DNA of 64,000 nucleotides from assembly GCA_028689145.1 (NCBI GenBank), contig JAQTWT010000003.1, forward strand, positions 124,001 through 188,000, read 5' to 3'. A program made the position numbers and the translations under genes. The stretch comes from Gallionella sp. GTDB lineage: Bacteria; Pseudomonadota; Gammaproteobacteria; Burkholderiales; Gallionellaceae. Position 1 is the stretch's first letter. Each line of letters starts with the position of its first letter. Under the pieces are notes generated by a model that saw only the letters and a list, made by a program, of their open reading frames with translations, was not told where the DNA came from and ran no database searches. Of this stretch, positions 38,727 to 47,081 are shown piece after piece.

Positions 38727-39884
38727 CTATTTTTTTTCAAGCCTGTGTATTTGGCGTGGGGTTAATTTATCAATCGGAGTATGTAAACGCACCCCTTCCT
38801 CCCCAACGACTTTGGGAACAGATTTGTACCTTTGAACTACCATCTCTCCCTGCCCAGGAATATTTACAGTTTGTTTTTCCTGCATCAACCCATATGAGCA
38901 ATCTTTACAAGCAGGCAAATCTTTAAGGTAGGTGTGTCGTCTAAAAGCATCTCTGACTTTAGTGTTACCCTCCCCGTGCCATATTTCATATAAGCTTTGC
39001 GTATTGCAATCACCTACAAAACTCAGAGCACTATAGTCAGCGCCGCACTGATGAACTCTGCCATCGTATGCAACATTTATTCGTGTCCACGGTTTCGGAC
39101 ATATATAATATTGATCATATTCTTGATCATCGCGATGCTTAAAGTCACGGATATGGTCGGCGATGATGTTGATACGATCAACTACCCCATCCCAAGATTT
39201 ATAAAAAGTCTCGGGATCTTTTTCTACGGCAGATAGTATTGATTGAACGCGAAGTAAAGGTTTGGTCAAGCCCTTTTTGTCACGGTAGTTCCGCATGTAT
39301 CTAACTCGTTCAACAGTTTCCTCAAATATAGCGGGAGATCTGATCTCGTTATAAACTTTCCCCACACCATCTGCGGAGATGCTTAACCAATCAAGTCCTG
39401 CATCAACAAGCTTTTCAGCAATGCTCTGGGTGAGAAGTTCTGCATTAGTAAGGAAGGCTACCTCCTTTATTCCCTTGTCTTTTGCGTACTTAACCATCTC
39501 GCATATTTTTTTATTTAAAAGCGGTTCTCCACGCCATGATAACTTGACAGAATAGACATTTCTTTGAGCGGCTTCATCAATGATCTTAGTAAATAAATCC
39601 CATTTCATTACCCCCTTTAAGTCGTCTGACATATAGGTTGTGTAGCACATAGGGCATCTCATTTGGCAAGCGCTTGCTGTTTCTATATCAATATGACTCG
39701 GAAAGTCTGGTAACAATAAAAACTTTGGATATATTCGAAACTTTATCCTGTCAATCAGGTGCGCATAAATGTTGCCCTGCTTCATAAAATAAATTAAATC
39801 CTTTTTCCATCCACCTACAGTGAAGTAATCTTGCTCAAGTCGGAAGTAGTTATGAAAAAAAGATTTCAGTCGCGTGGTTATCAT
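38727..39884 (-). CDS. Radical SAM/SPASM-like protein
   Basis: 385 residues. The radical SAM motif CQMRCPMC is in ETASACQMRCPMCYTTYM, near residue 72. Barrel motifs follow: KLSWRGEPLLNKK, FLTNAELLTQ, WLSISADGVGK. The C-terminal region supplies auxiliary-cluster cysteines, YYICPKPWTRINVAYDGRVHQCGAD and LPACKDCSYGL, consistent with a SPASM domain. It belongs to the type used for sugar or peptide oxidation. An 82-base gap lies toward E1 and a 199-base A+T-rich gap without features separates it from the NeuB-family gene. The gene is A+T-rich. Confidence 0.87.
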   Translation of the reverse strand: MITTRLKSFFHNYFRLEQDYFTVGGWKKDLIYFMKQGNIYAHLIDRIKFRIYPKFLLLPDFPSHIDIETASACQMRCPMCYTTYMSDDLKGVMKWDLFTKIIDEAAQRNVYSVKLSWRGEPLLNKKICEMVKYAKDKGIKEVAFLTNAELLTQSIAEKLVDAGLDWLSISADGVGKVYNEIRSPAIFEETVERVRYMRNYRDKKGLTKPLLRVQSILSAVEKDPETFYKSWDGVVDRINIIADHIRDFKHRDDQEYDQYYICPKPWTRINVAYDGRVHQCGADYSALSFVGDCNTQSLYEIWHGEGNTKVRDAFRRHTYLKDLPACKDCSYGLMQEKQTVNIPGQGEMVVQRYKSVPKVVGEEGVRLHTPIDKLTPRQIHRLEKK

Positions 39885-40083
39885 AATGTCCTCATATAAT
39901 CAATCAAGTAAGGTTTGCTGTTGAACCTGTAATTCGTATTTTTTAACGTGCTCAGCGGTTACATAGCAGTTGGTGCTGATATTCAACACTTTACATTGCA
40001 GCGTGATCGACCAAACTTATTATGCAGCTCAATTTAGGCACGCTTCACGCTGGTTTTCGTGCAAGTTCAGTCCGCACAGGTCA

Positions 40084-41142
40084 TTAAGCTAGCATTCTCC
40101 ATTTTAAAACCTCGTCTTCTTTAATAGCTCGTGCAGATACGCGGCCAATGACTTTTTCAATATCACGCGGATTAATACCGTGCGCAGGACGCTTCCAGGT
40201 TAAGTGTTCAGTCTTGATAACTGCGCCTTCCGGAATATCACAAATAGCTACTAGGCTGCGACGGGCATTGTCACGAGAGAGCTGTTCGCTTTTAAGCGGC
40301 CGTTTGCGCGGATCACCAAGCAGAGTGAAAAGTTCATCCATGCGCCGGTGAAAACGCTTTAGGTCTTCCTTGTCCATGGCATGGTAGTGATCGTTGCCCG
40401 GCAGGGTTTTATCGTGAGTGAAGTGCTTTTCGATGATGGTGGCACCCAGCAGAGTGGCTACTTCCAGTGTCTGCATGTCCTTGGGCAGTGTGTGGTCAGA
40501 GTAACCGATGGGTAGCTCTGAATATCGCCGTCGCAATGTTTGAATCATGGCCAGATTGGCGTTGGCATCATCGGTCGGGTAGTTGAGGACGCAGTGCAGC
40601 AGGGCGACCGGGTTACCTATATCTTGTATCCAGCTGACTGCTTCTTCCACTTCGTACATGTAGGCAGCGCCGGTGGAAAGTACGATAGGTTTGCCGAAGC
40701 CGCAGAGGAATTGGATAAAGGGCTTGTTATTCAGGTCTGAAGACGAAATCTTGAACACCCCCATAAGATCGTTGAGAAATTTGGCTGACTCAACATCAAA
40801 CGGCGTGCTTAAAAATTCAATCCCTGTTTCATCGCAATGAAGCTTTAGTGCTTCATATTCGCTTTTCCAGAACTTGTCGTATTTTTTAAAAAGCCGGTAC
40901 TGGCTGTCTGTTGGTTCCTTGCTTAAATCCCAATAGGAAGGCGAATCTTTCGACGCGATGGTTTCGGCCTTGTAGGTCTGAAATTTGATTGCATCTGCGC
41001 CGCCTTCCTTGGCTTCATCAATCAAGCGTCTTGCGATATTCATGTCTCCTTCATGGTTGACACCGGCTTCCGCGATAATGAAAGGGCGGCGAACGGTGTA
41101 ATGATCCGGGCAGTAATGGGTGATAAGGTCGCACAGTTTCAT
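40084..41142 (-). CDS. NeuB-family ulosonic acid synthase
   Basis: 352 residues from the ATG overlapping the preceding stop (ATGA at 41139-41142); a 27-residue extension upstream is rejected. NeuB/PseI/LegI enzymes condense PEP with an N-acyl sugar to give a nine-carbon acid. Visible: IIAEAGVNHEGDMNIARRLID (around 20-40), KFQTYKAETIAS, STPFDVESAKFL, KISSSDLNN, HCVLNYPT, GYSDHT and IEKHFTHDKTLPGNDH with its metal-ligand histidines. A SAF/antifreeze-like domain covers ~285-348 (LVAICDIPEGAVI, GINPRDIEKVIG). The substrate specificity is unclear; the KTLPGNDHYHAMD segment differs from the usual LPGPDH form. Confidence 0.9.
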   Translation of the reverse strand: MKLCDLITHYCPDHYTVRRPFIIAEAGVNHEGDMNIARRLIDEAKEGGADAIKFQTYKAETIASKDSPSYWDLSKEPTDSQYRLFKKYDKFWKSEYEALKLHCDETGIEFLSTPFDVESAKFLNDLMGVFKISSSDLNNKPFIQFLCGFGKPIVLSTGAAYMYEVEEAVSWIQDIGNPVALLHCVLNYPTDDANANLAMIQTLRRRYSELPIGYSDHTLPKDMQTLEVATLLGATIIEKHFTHDKTLPGNDHYHAMDKEDLKRFHRRMDELFTLLGDPRKRPLKSEQLSRDNARRSLVAICDIPEGAVIKTEHLTWKRPAHGINPRDIEKVIGRVSARAIKEDEVLKWRMLA

Positions 41143-41849
41143 GTTGGTTTCCTTGGCGTTTTTAAATGATTGCGCGCAATAGCGATAATTTCGGCGGCAC
41201 TCATGCCGGGATGCACCGGACATCGTAATAATTGTCGGTAGTCCTGAAGCGTGTCTAAATCTAGCTTGAGTTCCGGATAAGCCAGTTCGGCATCCAGCGG
41301 GTCACATGTGCCAATCCTGAATTGATCCGCGTTAGCCCAGATATAATTGAACACATGTTCGCGATGCTCCGGGTTGTGCGCCTTTTGATTTATTTTCGAC
41401 AATACCGCTTTGCTTACGATCTCGGCACCCAGTCCATCCGGATATAAATTTCCTTTGGGGATGTGGTTGTAGGCATAATCGTAATTGCCACTATCGTAGA
41501 ACTCAATCAAACGGTCAATTTCAGATCCGCTGACGAAAGGATTGTCTGCGCAAACGCGAACGATATGCTCCGCATCACACGTTTGTGTTGCCCCCCAGTA
41601 GCGTGCAACAACATCAGTTTCGCTGCCGCTAAAAACTTGCGCGCCCAGTTTGATCAGGTATTCAGCCAAAATGTCATCATCAGGAGTGTCCGGCAATGCA
41701 AAAACAACCTGCTTTGCATGCCTCGATTGATTAACGCGTCTAAATACCCATTCGATCACCGGATAACCGTGCAACCAGAGCATCATTTTGTTGGGTAGCC
41801 GGGTAGCGCGCATCCGAGCTTGAACGAGGATAGCGATATTATGGTTCAA
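41139..41849 (-). CDS. SpsF-like cytidylyltransferase
   Basis: 236 residues. The N-terminal NIAILVQARMRATRLPNKMM is the SpsF signature for a nucleotidyltransferase of the NeuA/KdsB fold (spore coat polysaccharide type). Also VVFALPDTPDDDILAEYL and VRVCADNPFVSGSEIDRLIEFY, and the PEHREHVFNYIW segment. Likely activates an ulosonic acid as a CMP-sugar. It overlaps the fusion gene upstream and the NeuB-family gene downstream by ATGA, so the three are co-translated. Confidence 0.85.
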   Translation of the reverse strand: MNHNIAILVQARMRATRLPNKMMLWLHGYPVIEWVFRRVNQSRHAKQVVFALPDTPDDDILAEYLIKLGAQVFSGSETDVVARYWGATQTCDAEHIVRVCADNPFVSGSEIDRLIEFYDSGNYDYAYNHIPKGNLYPDGLGAEIVSKAVLSKINQKAHNPEHREHVFNYIWANADQFRIGTCDPLDAELAYPELKLDLDTLQDYRQLLRCPVHPGMSAAEIIAIARNHLKTPRKPT

Positions 41850-43480
41850 TCAAACATCTCCGTCTCATCCAGCAACGCCAGAATATGACTGGCGACTTTA
41901 TGTTTGTTGCGGGTAAAGCTGGTATTTTCCATGGCATCGAACAGTGCCTGACGGAAACCGTTGTTTTCAACTAGTTGCCGCAGTGTTTGAAGCAGCTGTT
42001 TTTCTGCCGCACCGTCATGATAAAGCCCCAACGGAATGAATCCATTAGCTTCGCAGGCGTAGCGATGCGTTTTCTCGCGTTCGTGATGCGAGAGCACAAT
42101 GGCGGGTACATTCATATGCGCCAGCTCGTAGACAGTGCGCCCGTTTGAACAGATGGCGATGTCGGCCTGTTCCATTAAATGTGACATGACACCGGTGGCA
42201 TGTGTGTAGCGGATTGCCGGATTTTTGGTGTTGGCCATCAATTCTTCCAGTTCCGGTATGTGGTCATATCCTTCGCCAGTGATGACATCGATGTCAATAG
42301 CCATTTTGGCGCAGTATTCGAGGATATTGCGCAACACGCGAAACGTATAGTTGCTTGGATCAGTACCACCAAAAGCAATGAGCAGTCGCTTTACATTTGC
42401 TTGAAACTTGCGGGGCCGGGCGTCGTTAAATTCATCGCGGACAAAAAACCATTTTTTTCCCCAGAGAATGTTTTCTCCGGGAATAAGCGGGTCATCGTAG
42501 AGCTCGTTAATTGTCAGGTCAGCTTCTGCAGCACCGCTGCCGAGATCCTCGAAGTTGACAACGCGTATTCCATTTTTTTTGAGTCTTCGAATATAGCCTG
42601 CTTCGGTGTCGATCATATCGTTGACGATGAGATCTGGTTGCAAGTTAATGAGAGCATTTTCAATATCATTTATTGGATACACACCCAGCCAGTAGTCGTA
42701 ACCGGCAAGTTTTGACGCGGCTACACCGCTTTCGGTATCGCACACGAAGCGAATTTCGTGGTCGGAAATTTCATGCGCCAATGCCAATGACCGGAAAATA
42801 TGCCCCATGCCAACTGCCTTGTTGCCGATAACACGAAAGATAATCCGGCGACGTTTGATAAGCTTTTCACAAAGCCACCAGTCCTGATAGTTACGGATTT
42901 CTGGAGCCGTTTCCGACAATGTGTAAGTGATGGGTTCGATGCAATATTCGCTCGACTGCTGCAGCAATGCAGACCGAAGCAAAAGGAAAGCATGAGATTC
43001 ACTTACCAGGCTTTTGCTGAAACCTTCTCGCATCAGCTGTGCCAACTGGCGAGCACCGCTTTCAAAAATAGGCAATCTGGAAGAGCAAACAGGAATCATG
43101 AGTTCCGCGTTACGGTTCTGATATTCCTTATAAGCGGCCTGCAGATCGCCAATACTTATCATCGGCGCATAGGGAGATAGCAGCGCGAGATCGCGCTTTG
43201 CATCCAACAGAAAACCAAGATGCAAGCAAAGACTTCCAAGAAGATTGTTTGAATCCAGACGCAATGCGTTGTCGTAGATGCAGACAACATTATTGCGCTG
43301 GCAAATTAACCTGATTTCCTCGGAGTCGGTAACGACATGCAACGGTTGCGATGGAAATGCCAACTTGGCTTTGCTGATGGCACGCTGAATAAGGGATATC
43401 CCGGCAAGTTTTTTGACCAGATCGTCCGGGAATGCAACATTTTTTTTGACGGCCGGTATGACAACGGCGAGATTACGCAC
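41846..43480 (-). CDS. Fusion: degenerate cytidylyltransferase domain + PseG-like UDP-sugar hydrolase
   Basis: 544 residues. The N-terminal ~200 residues have the NeuA fold order (VVIPAVKKNVAFPDDLVKKLAGISLIQRAI ... LHVVTDSEEIRLIC) but the RxGSKG CTP loop is replaced, so the domain may be inactive. From ~212 the protein matches PseG: IFRVIGNKAVGMGHIFRSLALAHEI, IVNDMIDTEAGYIRRLK, AEADLTINELYDD, LIAFGGTDPSNYT, ADIAICSNGRTVYELAHMNVPAIVLSHHERE. PseG hydrolyses a UDP-linked diacetamido sugar and so frees the substrate for a NeuB-type condensation. The gene abuts the aminotransferase gene by one base and overlaps the SpsF gene by 4. Confidence 0.86.
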   Translation of the reverse strand: MRNLAVVIPAVKKNVAFPDDLVKKLAGISLIQRAISKAKLAFPSQPLHVVTDSEEIRLICQRNNVVCIYDNALRLDSNNLLGSLCLHLGFLLDAKRDLALLSPYAPMISIGDLQAAYKEYQNRNAELMIPVCSSRLPIFESGARQLAQLMREGFSKSLVSESHAFLLLRSALLQQSSEYCIEPITYTLSETAPEIRNYQDWWLCEKLIKRRRIIFRVIGNKAVGMGHIFRSLALAHEISDHEIRFVCDTESGVAASKLAGYDYWLGVYPINDIENALINLQPDLIVNDMIDTEAGYIRRLKKNGIRVVNFEDLGSGAAEADLTINELYDDPLIPGENILWGKKWFFVRDEFNDARPRKFQANVKRLLIAFGGTDPSNYTFRVLRNILEYCAKMAIDIDVITGEGYDHIPELEELMANTKNPAIRYTHATGVMSHLMEQADIAICSNGRTVYELAHMNVPAIVLSHHEREKTHRYACEANGFIPLGLYHDGAAEKQLLQTLRQLVENNGFRQALFDAMENTSFTRNKHKVASHILALLDETEMFD

Positions 43481-44659
43481 TCAGCACCCCAGTTCGCGCA
43501 AAACCTGATGCGCAGCTGTTTCCATCAGTGCCATTTCTTCATTGGAAAGAGAGTGCTGGAATGGAAATGACACCATGTTGTCGAAAAATTCGTCTGCATT
43601 GGGGCAGTGAGCTTCACCGTAACCCAGCTTCTGGTAGAACGGGTAACGGTTGAGCGGATAATACTGCACAACACACTGGATGCCATGATCGCGTGACATG
43701 CGCCGGATAAATTCATTGCGCAGGTTTTTTGCGACTTTTGCAACTAGCAGGTGGTAATTGTGGCGATCGGTTTCTTCGCGATGGAACTGTAGTTGCGGGC
43801 AGTCTGCCAAGCTGTCAATAAACTGCAAAGCGCGCATTCTTTTTTCGGTATTGATTTGGTCAATGCGCTCCAGTAACTTCGTGCCCAAAGCGCACTCCAC
43901 CTCGCCAAGACAATAATTGTTGGGCATTAATATGTTGCCATTGAGCATGGGTAGATCCACATTGCCCATGGCAGGTTGCCAGTAGTCTTCACGCTGCCCC
44001 GTGAATGCGCAATGTGCATTGTGACGAATCATGGGAACGATAGCGGCGGCTTGCGGATCTTTGACCACCAGCATGCCGCCTTCGCCGAGTGTGGTTATGT
44101 TCTTATGCGAGTGAAAAGAAAATGCACCAAAATCGCCAAAAGTACCCGCCATTTTTCCATCGATAAATACCCCGAGTGATTGCGCCGCATCTTCAATTAC
44201 GATCAGGTTTTTCTCGCGCGCAAGCTGCATAATCTCGTGCATGTCCGCGCCATACCCGTAAAGGTGAACCACCACAATCGCACGGGATCTTTCAGTAAGG
44301 CAAGCGCGGATGCTTTCGGCTGTTACCACCCGTTTAACCGGATCAATGTCGGCCCAAACCGGAGTGGCACCCTTTTTGATAAATGGATATGCGGAGGCTG
44401 TAAAGGTATGCGATGGAATGATGACTTCGTCGCCAGGTTTGAAACAGCACAGCTGTGCCGAAAGTTCCAGTGCGGATGCCGCATTGCAGATAGCAAAGGC
44501 ATGCTCTGCACCGGCATACGCCTTAAATGCGGTCTCGAATATATCGCGGTATCTGCCTTGAGTTAATGTAACTGCATTGCTTGCCGCTTCGATGATAGTC
44601 GCGAGCTCATCGGGTGTATATGCGTGGGCGCGACCGCTAAATGGGATTTTAAATTGCAC
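43481..44659 (-). CDS. KdnA-like 8-amino-Kdo/sugar aminotransferase (DegT family)
   Basis: 392 residues. PLP lysine Lys186 in SFHSHKNITTLGEGG; GNAASALELS and IPSHTFTASAYPF are usual DegT motifs. Length and its neighbour, a KdnB-like iron alcohol dehydrogenase encoded 80 bases upstream, recall the Shewanella KdnA/KdnB pair, which oxidises Kdo at C8 and aminates the aldehyde to 8-amino-3,8-dideoxy-Kdo. Here the pair sits beside NeuB-, PseG- and SpsF-like genes, so the substrate could be another ulosonic or nucleotide sugar. Sequence alone cannot separate these. Confidence 0.8.
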   Translation of the reverse strand: MQFKIPFSGRAHAYTPDELATIIEAASNAVTLTQGRYRDIFETAFKAYAGAEHAFAICNAASALELSAQLCCFKPGDEVIIPSHTFTASAYPFIKKGATPVWADIDPVKRVVTAESIRACLTERSRAIVVVHLYGYGADMHEIMQLAREKNLIVIEDAAQSLGVFIDGKMAGTFGDFGAFSFHSHKNITTLGEGGMLVVKDPQAAAIVPMIRHNAHCAFTGQREDYWQPAMGNVDLPMLNGNILMPNNYCLGEVECALGTKLLERIDQINTEKRMRALQFIDSLADCPQLQFHREETDRHNYHLLVAKVAKNLRNEFIRRMSRDHGIQCVVQYYPLNRYPFYQKLGYGEAHCPNADEFFDNMVSFPFQHSLSNEEMALMETAAHQVLRELGC

Positions 44660-44739
44660 GTTGTTTAGGGGGATTAATTATGGGTGAGATGACTTTGCAG
44701 TAAGTTCAACAGATTCGAGCTGCCGATGTTTAACCATGC

Positions 44740-45852
44740 TTACATTTTGCAAAAGATTTCTTTAACCTTGGCGCGAGTTAATATGTCTTTGTAGTTTTCA
44801 CCAAGCGCGTTAATCAGCGGCTTCTGATGAATTACTGTAGCCTCGTATAGGCGATCATATTGTTCGTCAGTCAGGTTATGGCAGATTCCTTCAGGTAGGG
44901 CAGCGCCTTGGCGTTCAGCCATGTTGTGAAATTCCCGATAGCCTTCTGGATAGAAGGGCTCCATTGCACGCATGACAATGCAGTTTGCAATGCAGTGATG
45001 CAACCCCAATACTACGCTCAACCCTGCAGAAAAAGGATGAACTACGCCAACATAACTTGTGGCGATCGCGCAGCCACCCAGATAGGATGCCACCATAAGC
45101 TTGGCGCGGTTTTCAGCAGACATCATGTCATCACCCAGAAAAACATCGCGACACAGTCGAATTGTTTGTTCTGAATAGGCATCACCGATGGCATTGCGAT
45201 ATGAGCCATTCATTGATTCCATGCAGTGAATATATGCATCCATGCCTGTATAGAAATATTGGTTGCGTGGCAGCGTATTGGTCAGCTCGGGATCCAAAAT
45301 GATTTGATCATATACCGTGAAGTCGCTGTTCATTCCTAGCTTTAACCCATTGGCTGGGTTAGTCATCACACAGGTTCGTGTGGATTCTGCACCTGTGCCC
45401 GAGATGGTTGGTATAGCTATCTTGAAAATTCCCGGCAACTTGACCAAATCCCATCCTTGGTAATCCTCGGCATTGCCACCATTTGTCATGAGGTTGGATA
45501 CTGCTTTTGCAATATCCATTGTGGTGCCTCCGCCGATGCCTATAATTGCGCAAGGTAAAGTTTTGCAAACCTCTTGTAGTTGATTTCGCAAGCTGTTGAT
45601 TTGGATAGTTGTTGGCTCATCGGCTGTATCAACGTAAATTACGTAGTCATTATGCGCAACAGCATCAAGCTTTTTCGGCAGGCCATGCTGTTCGAAGAAA
45701 CTGTCAACGAAGAATACTGCTGATGCATTTGAAGAGCCGCGTCGTTCGGCGAGAATTGCAGACAGGTCAGCAATTGCCCCCTGTCCGAAGAGATAACGAG
45801 AGACATTTCGAGCGTTTCGGATGCCGGTTTTTAGAGCTGATGCGTTTGTCAT
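44740..45852 (-). CDS. KdnB-like iron-containing alcohol dehydrogenase
   Basis: 370 residues from the ATG at 45852, which has GAGG just upstream; a TTG three codons earlier is rejected. NAD-binding GIGGGTTMDIAKAVSNLM (about 105-122) and the PTISGTGAESTRTCVM block, then QIILDPELTNTLP and YTGMDAYIHCMES, then HPFSAGLSVVLGLHHCIANC with metal-ligand histidines, all fit group III (Fe-ADH). The wording of DYQGWDLVKLPGIFKIAIPTIS closely recalls KdnB, the 3-deoxy-D-manno-octulosonate 8-oxidase. It supplies the aldehyde or ketone for the aminotransferase encoded next. Confidence 0.83.
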   Translation of the reverse strand: MTNASALKTGIRNARNVSRYLFGQGAIADLSAILAERRGSSNASAVFFVDSFFEQHGLPKKLDAVAHNDYVIYVDTADEPTTIQINSLRNQLQEVCKTLPCAIIGIGGGTTMDIAKAVSNLMTNGGNAEDYQGWDLVKLPGIFKIAIPTISGTGAESTRTCVMTNPANGLKLGMNSDFTVYDQIILDPELTNTLPRNQYFYTGMDAYIHCMESMNGSYRNAIGDAYSEQTIRLCRDVFLGDDMMSAENRAKLMVASYLGGCAIATSYVGVVHPFSAGLSVVLGLHHCIANCIVMRAMEPFYPEGYREFHNMAERQGAALPEGICHNLTDEQYDRLYEATVIHQKPLINALGENYKDILTRAKVKEIFCKM

Positions 45853-45882
45853 ATGCCTCAATCAGAGTTTGTGCAAAATTGG

Positions 45883-46923
45883 CTAATGTGTCGGTTTGTT
45901 AATGTTGTCCAAGTACCATTTCAGCGCTACAGTTATTCCATCCTGAACCCGGTATGTCGGAGCATAGTTCAATGAAGCGCGAGCCTTGGAAATGTCAGCC
46001 AGAGAATGCCTGATGTCTCCCGGGCGGAAATCCCGATAAACCGGCGCTAAATTTTTTAACTGTGCAAAATGTGTTGACAGCCCTTCTTGCAGGTAAGCAA
46101 ACAATTGATTTAGTGTGGTACTTTCACCCACGGCAATATTGTAAATTTGATTTATTGCCTCTGGATTTTTGGTAGTTGCGGCTAATAAATTCGCTTGAAC
46201 TACATTTTCGACATGACAATAATCTCTGCTGGTTTCGCCATCACCGTTAATATATACAACCTGATTATTAATCATCGCAGCTATCCATTTTGGTATTACG
46301 GCTGCATAGGCACCTTCTGGATCCTGTCTCGGTCCAAACACATTAAAATATCGCAAGCCGATGGATTCCAGCCCATAACATCTCGCAAATATGCCGGCAT
46401 AAATTTCATTAATATTTTTTGTGGCTGCGTAAGGGGAAAGCGGTTGGCCGATTGTTTCTTCTACTTTGTGCGATGTGGGGTCGTCGCCATAGGTGGCAGA
46501 TGATGCGGCATAAACAAAGCGTTTTACTTTGGCATCACGCGCGGCAACCAGCATATTCAGGAAACCATCTACATTTATTGCATTGGTTGTTATTGGGTCT
46601 TCAATCGAGAGAGGAACGCTGCCAAGTGCCGCATGGTGGAGTACGTAATTAACGCCTGCGCAGGCTTCGTGGCACACAGCAAGATTTCGTATATCGCCTT
46701 CAATAAATCTGAATTTGGCCCATTTTTCCTGACCTACCAGTGCGCGAACCTGATCCAGATTGTGTTGGTGTCCAGCAAAAAAGTTGTCAATGCCAACAAC
46801 GCGTTGATTATTATTAAGTAACGCTTCCAGTAAATTGGAGCCAATAAAGCCTGCTACACCGGTAATTAACCATGTAGTCGCTGCATTAAGGTGTTGAGGC
46901 AAATAAGTTGGAGCGATTGACAT
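45883..46923 (-). CDS. WbpP/TviC-like UDP-hexosamine 4-epimerase
   Basis: 346 residues, extended [19 protein letters not shown] (about 20-35) binds NAD; the [13 protein letters not shown] and [15 protein letters not shown] motifs, the catalytic [12 protein letters not shown], and the [11 protein letters not shown]yr/Lys pair match the WbpP/TviC branch that interconverts UDP-GlcNAc and UDP-GalNAc (or their acids). First sugar gene of the operon, preceded by a ~160-base leader that contains the ops element. Probably feeds the early steps of the PseG/NeuB-type route or supplies GalNAc units. Confidence 0.87.
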   Translation of the reverse strand: MSIAPTYLPQHLNAATTWLITGVAGFIGSNLLEALLNNNQRVVGIDNFFAGHQHNLDQVRALVGQEKWAKFRFIEGDIRNLAVCHEACAGVNYVLHHAALGSVPLSIEDPITTNAINVDGFLNMLVAARDAKVKRFVYAASSATYGDDPTSHKVEETIGQPLSPYAATKNINEIYAGIFARCYGLESIGLRYFNVFGPRQDPEGAYAAVIPKWIAAMINNQVVYINGDGETSRDYCHVENVVQANLLAATTKNPEAINQIYNIAVGESTTLNQLFAYLQEGLSTHFAQLKNLAPVYRDFRPGDIRHSLADISKARASLNYAPTYRVQDGITVALKWYLDNINKPTH

Positions 46924-47017
46924 AATGTCCTAATGATTTTCAGTCATGCCGCGCAATGGGTGTAAATGCTAACGAGAATACAAAAATATGTTTCATGTAG
47001 ATTGCAATGTTTTCAGG

Positions 47018-47029
47018 CACGCTACCGCC
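47018..47029 (-). promoter_or_regulatory. ops element (RfaH recruitment site)
   Basis: On the minus strand the sequence GGCGGTAGCGTG is present, identical to the 12-base ops core known from E. coli JUMPstart leaders (consensus GGCGGTAG plus CGTG). It lies 95 bases upstream of the WbpP-like ATG, downstream of the rfaH-like gene, as expected for a pause site in the operon leader. A TATTAT hexamer at 47054-47059 (minus strand) could be a -10 box, which would place ops within the first ~30 bases of the RNA. I saw no second copy in the window. Function is inferred from the exact match and from rfaH next door. Confidence 0.85.
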
Positions 47030-47081
47030 CTGCAAAATACCGACGTATTTCGCATAATAAGTTGATTAACAAGGATAATTG

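Noticed and set aside
40084..41223. Longer start of the NeuB-family protein (27 extra residues)
   Set aside because: The extension overlaps the SpsF-like gene; the ATG in the ATGA overlap fits the family start.
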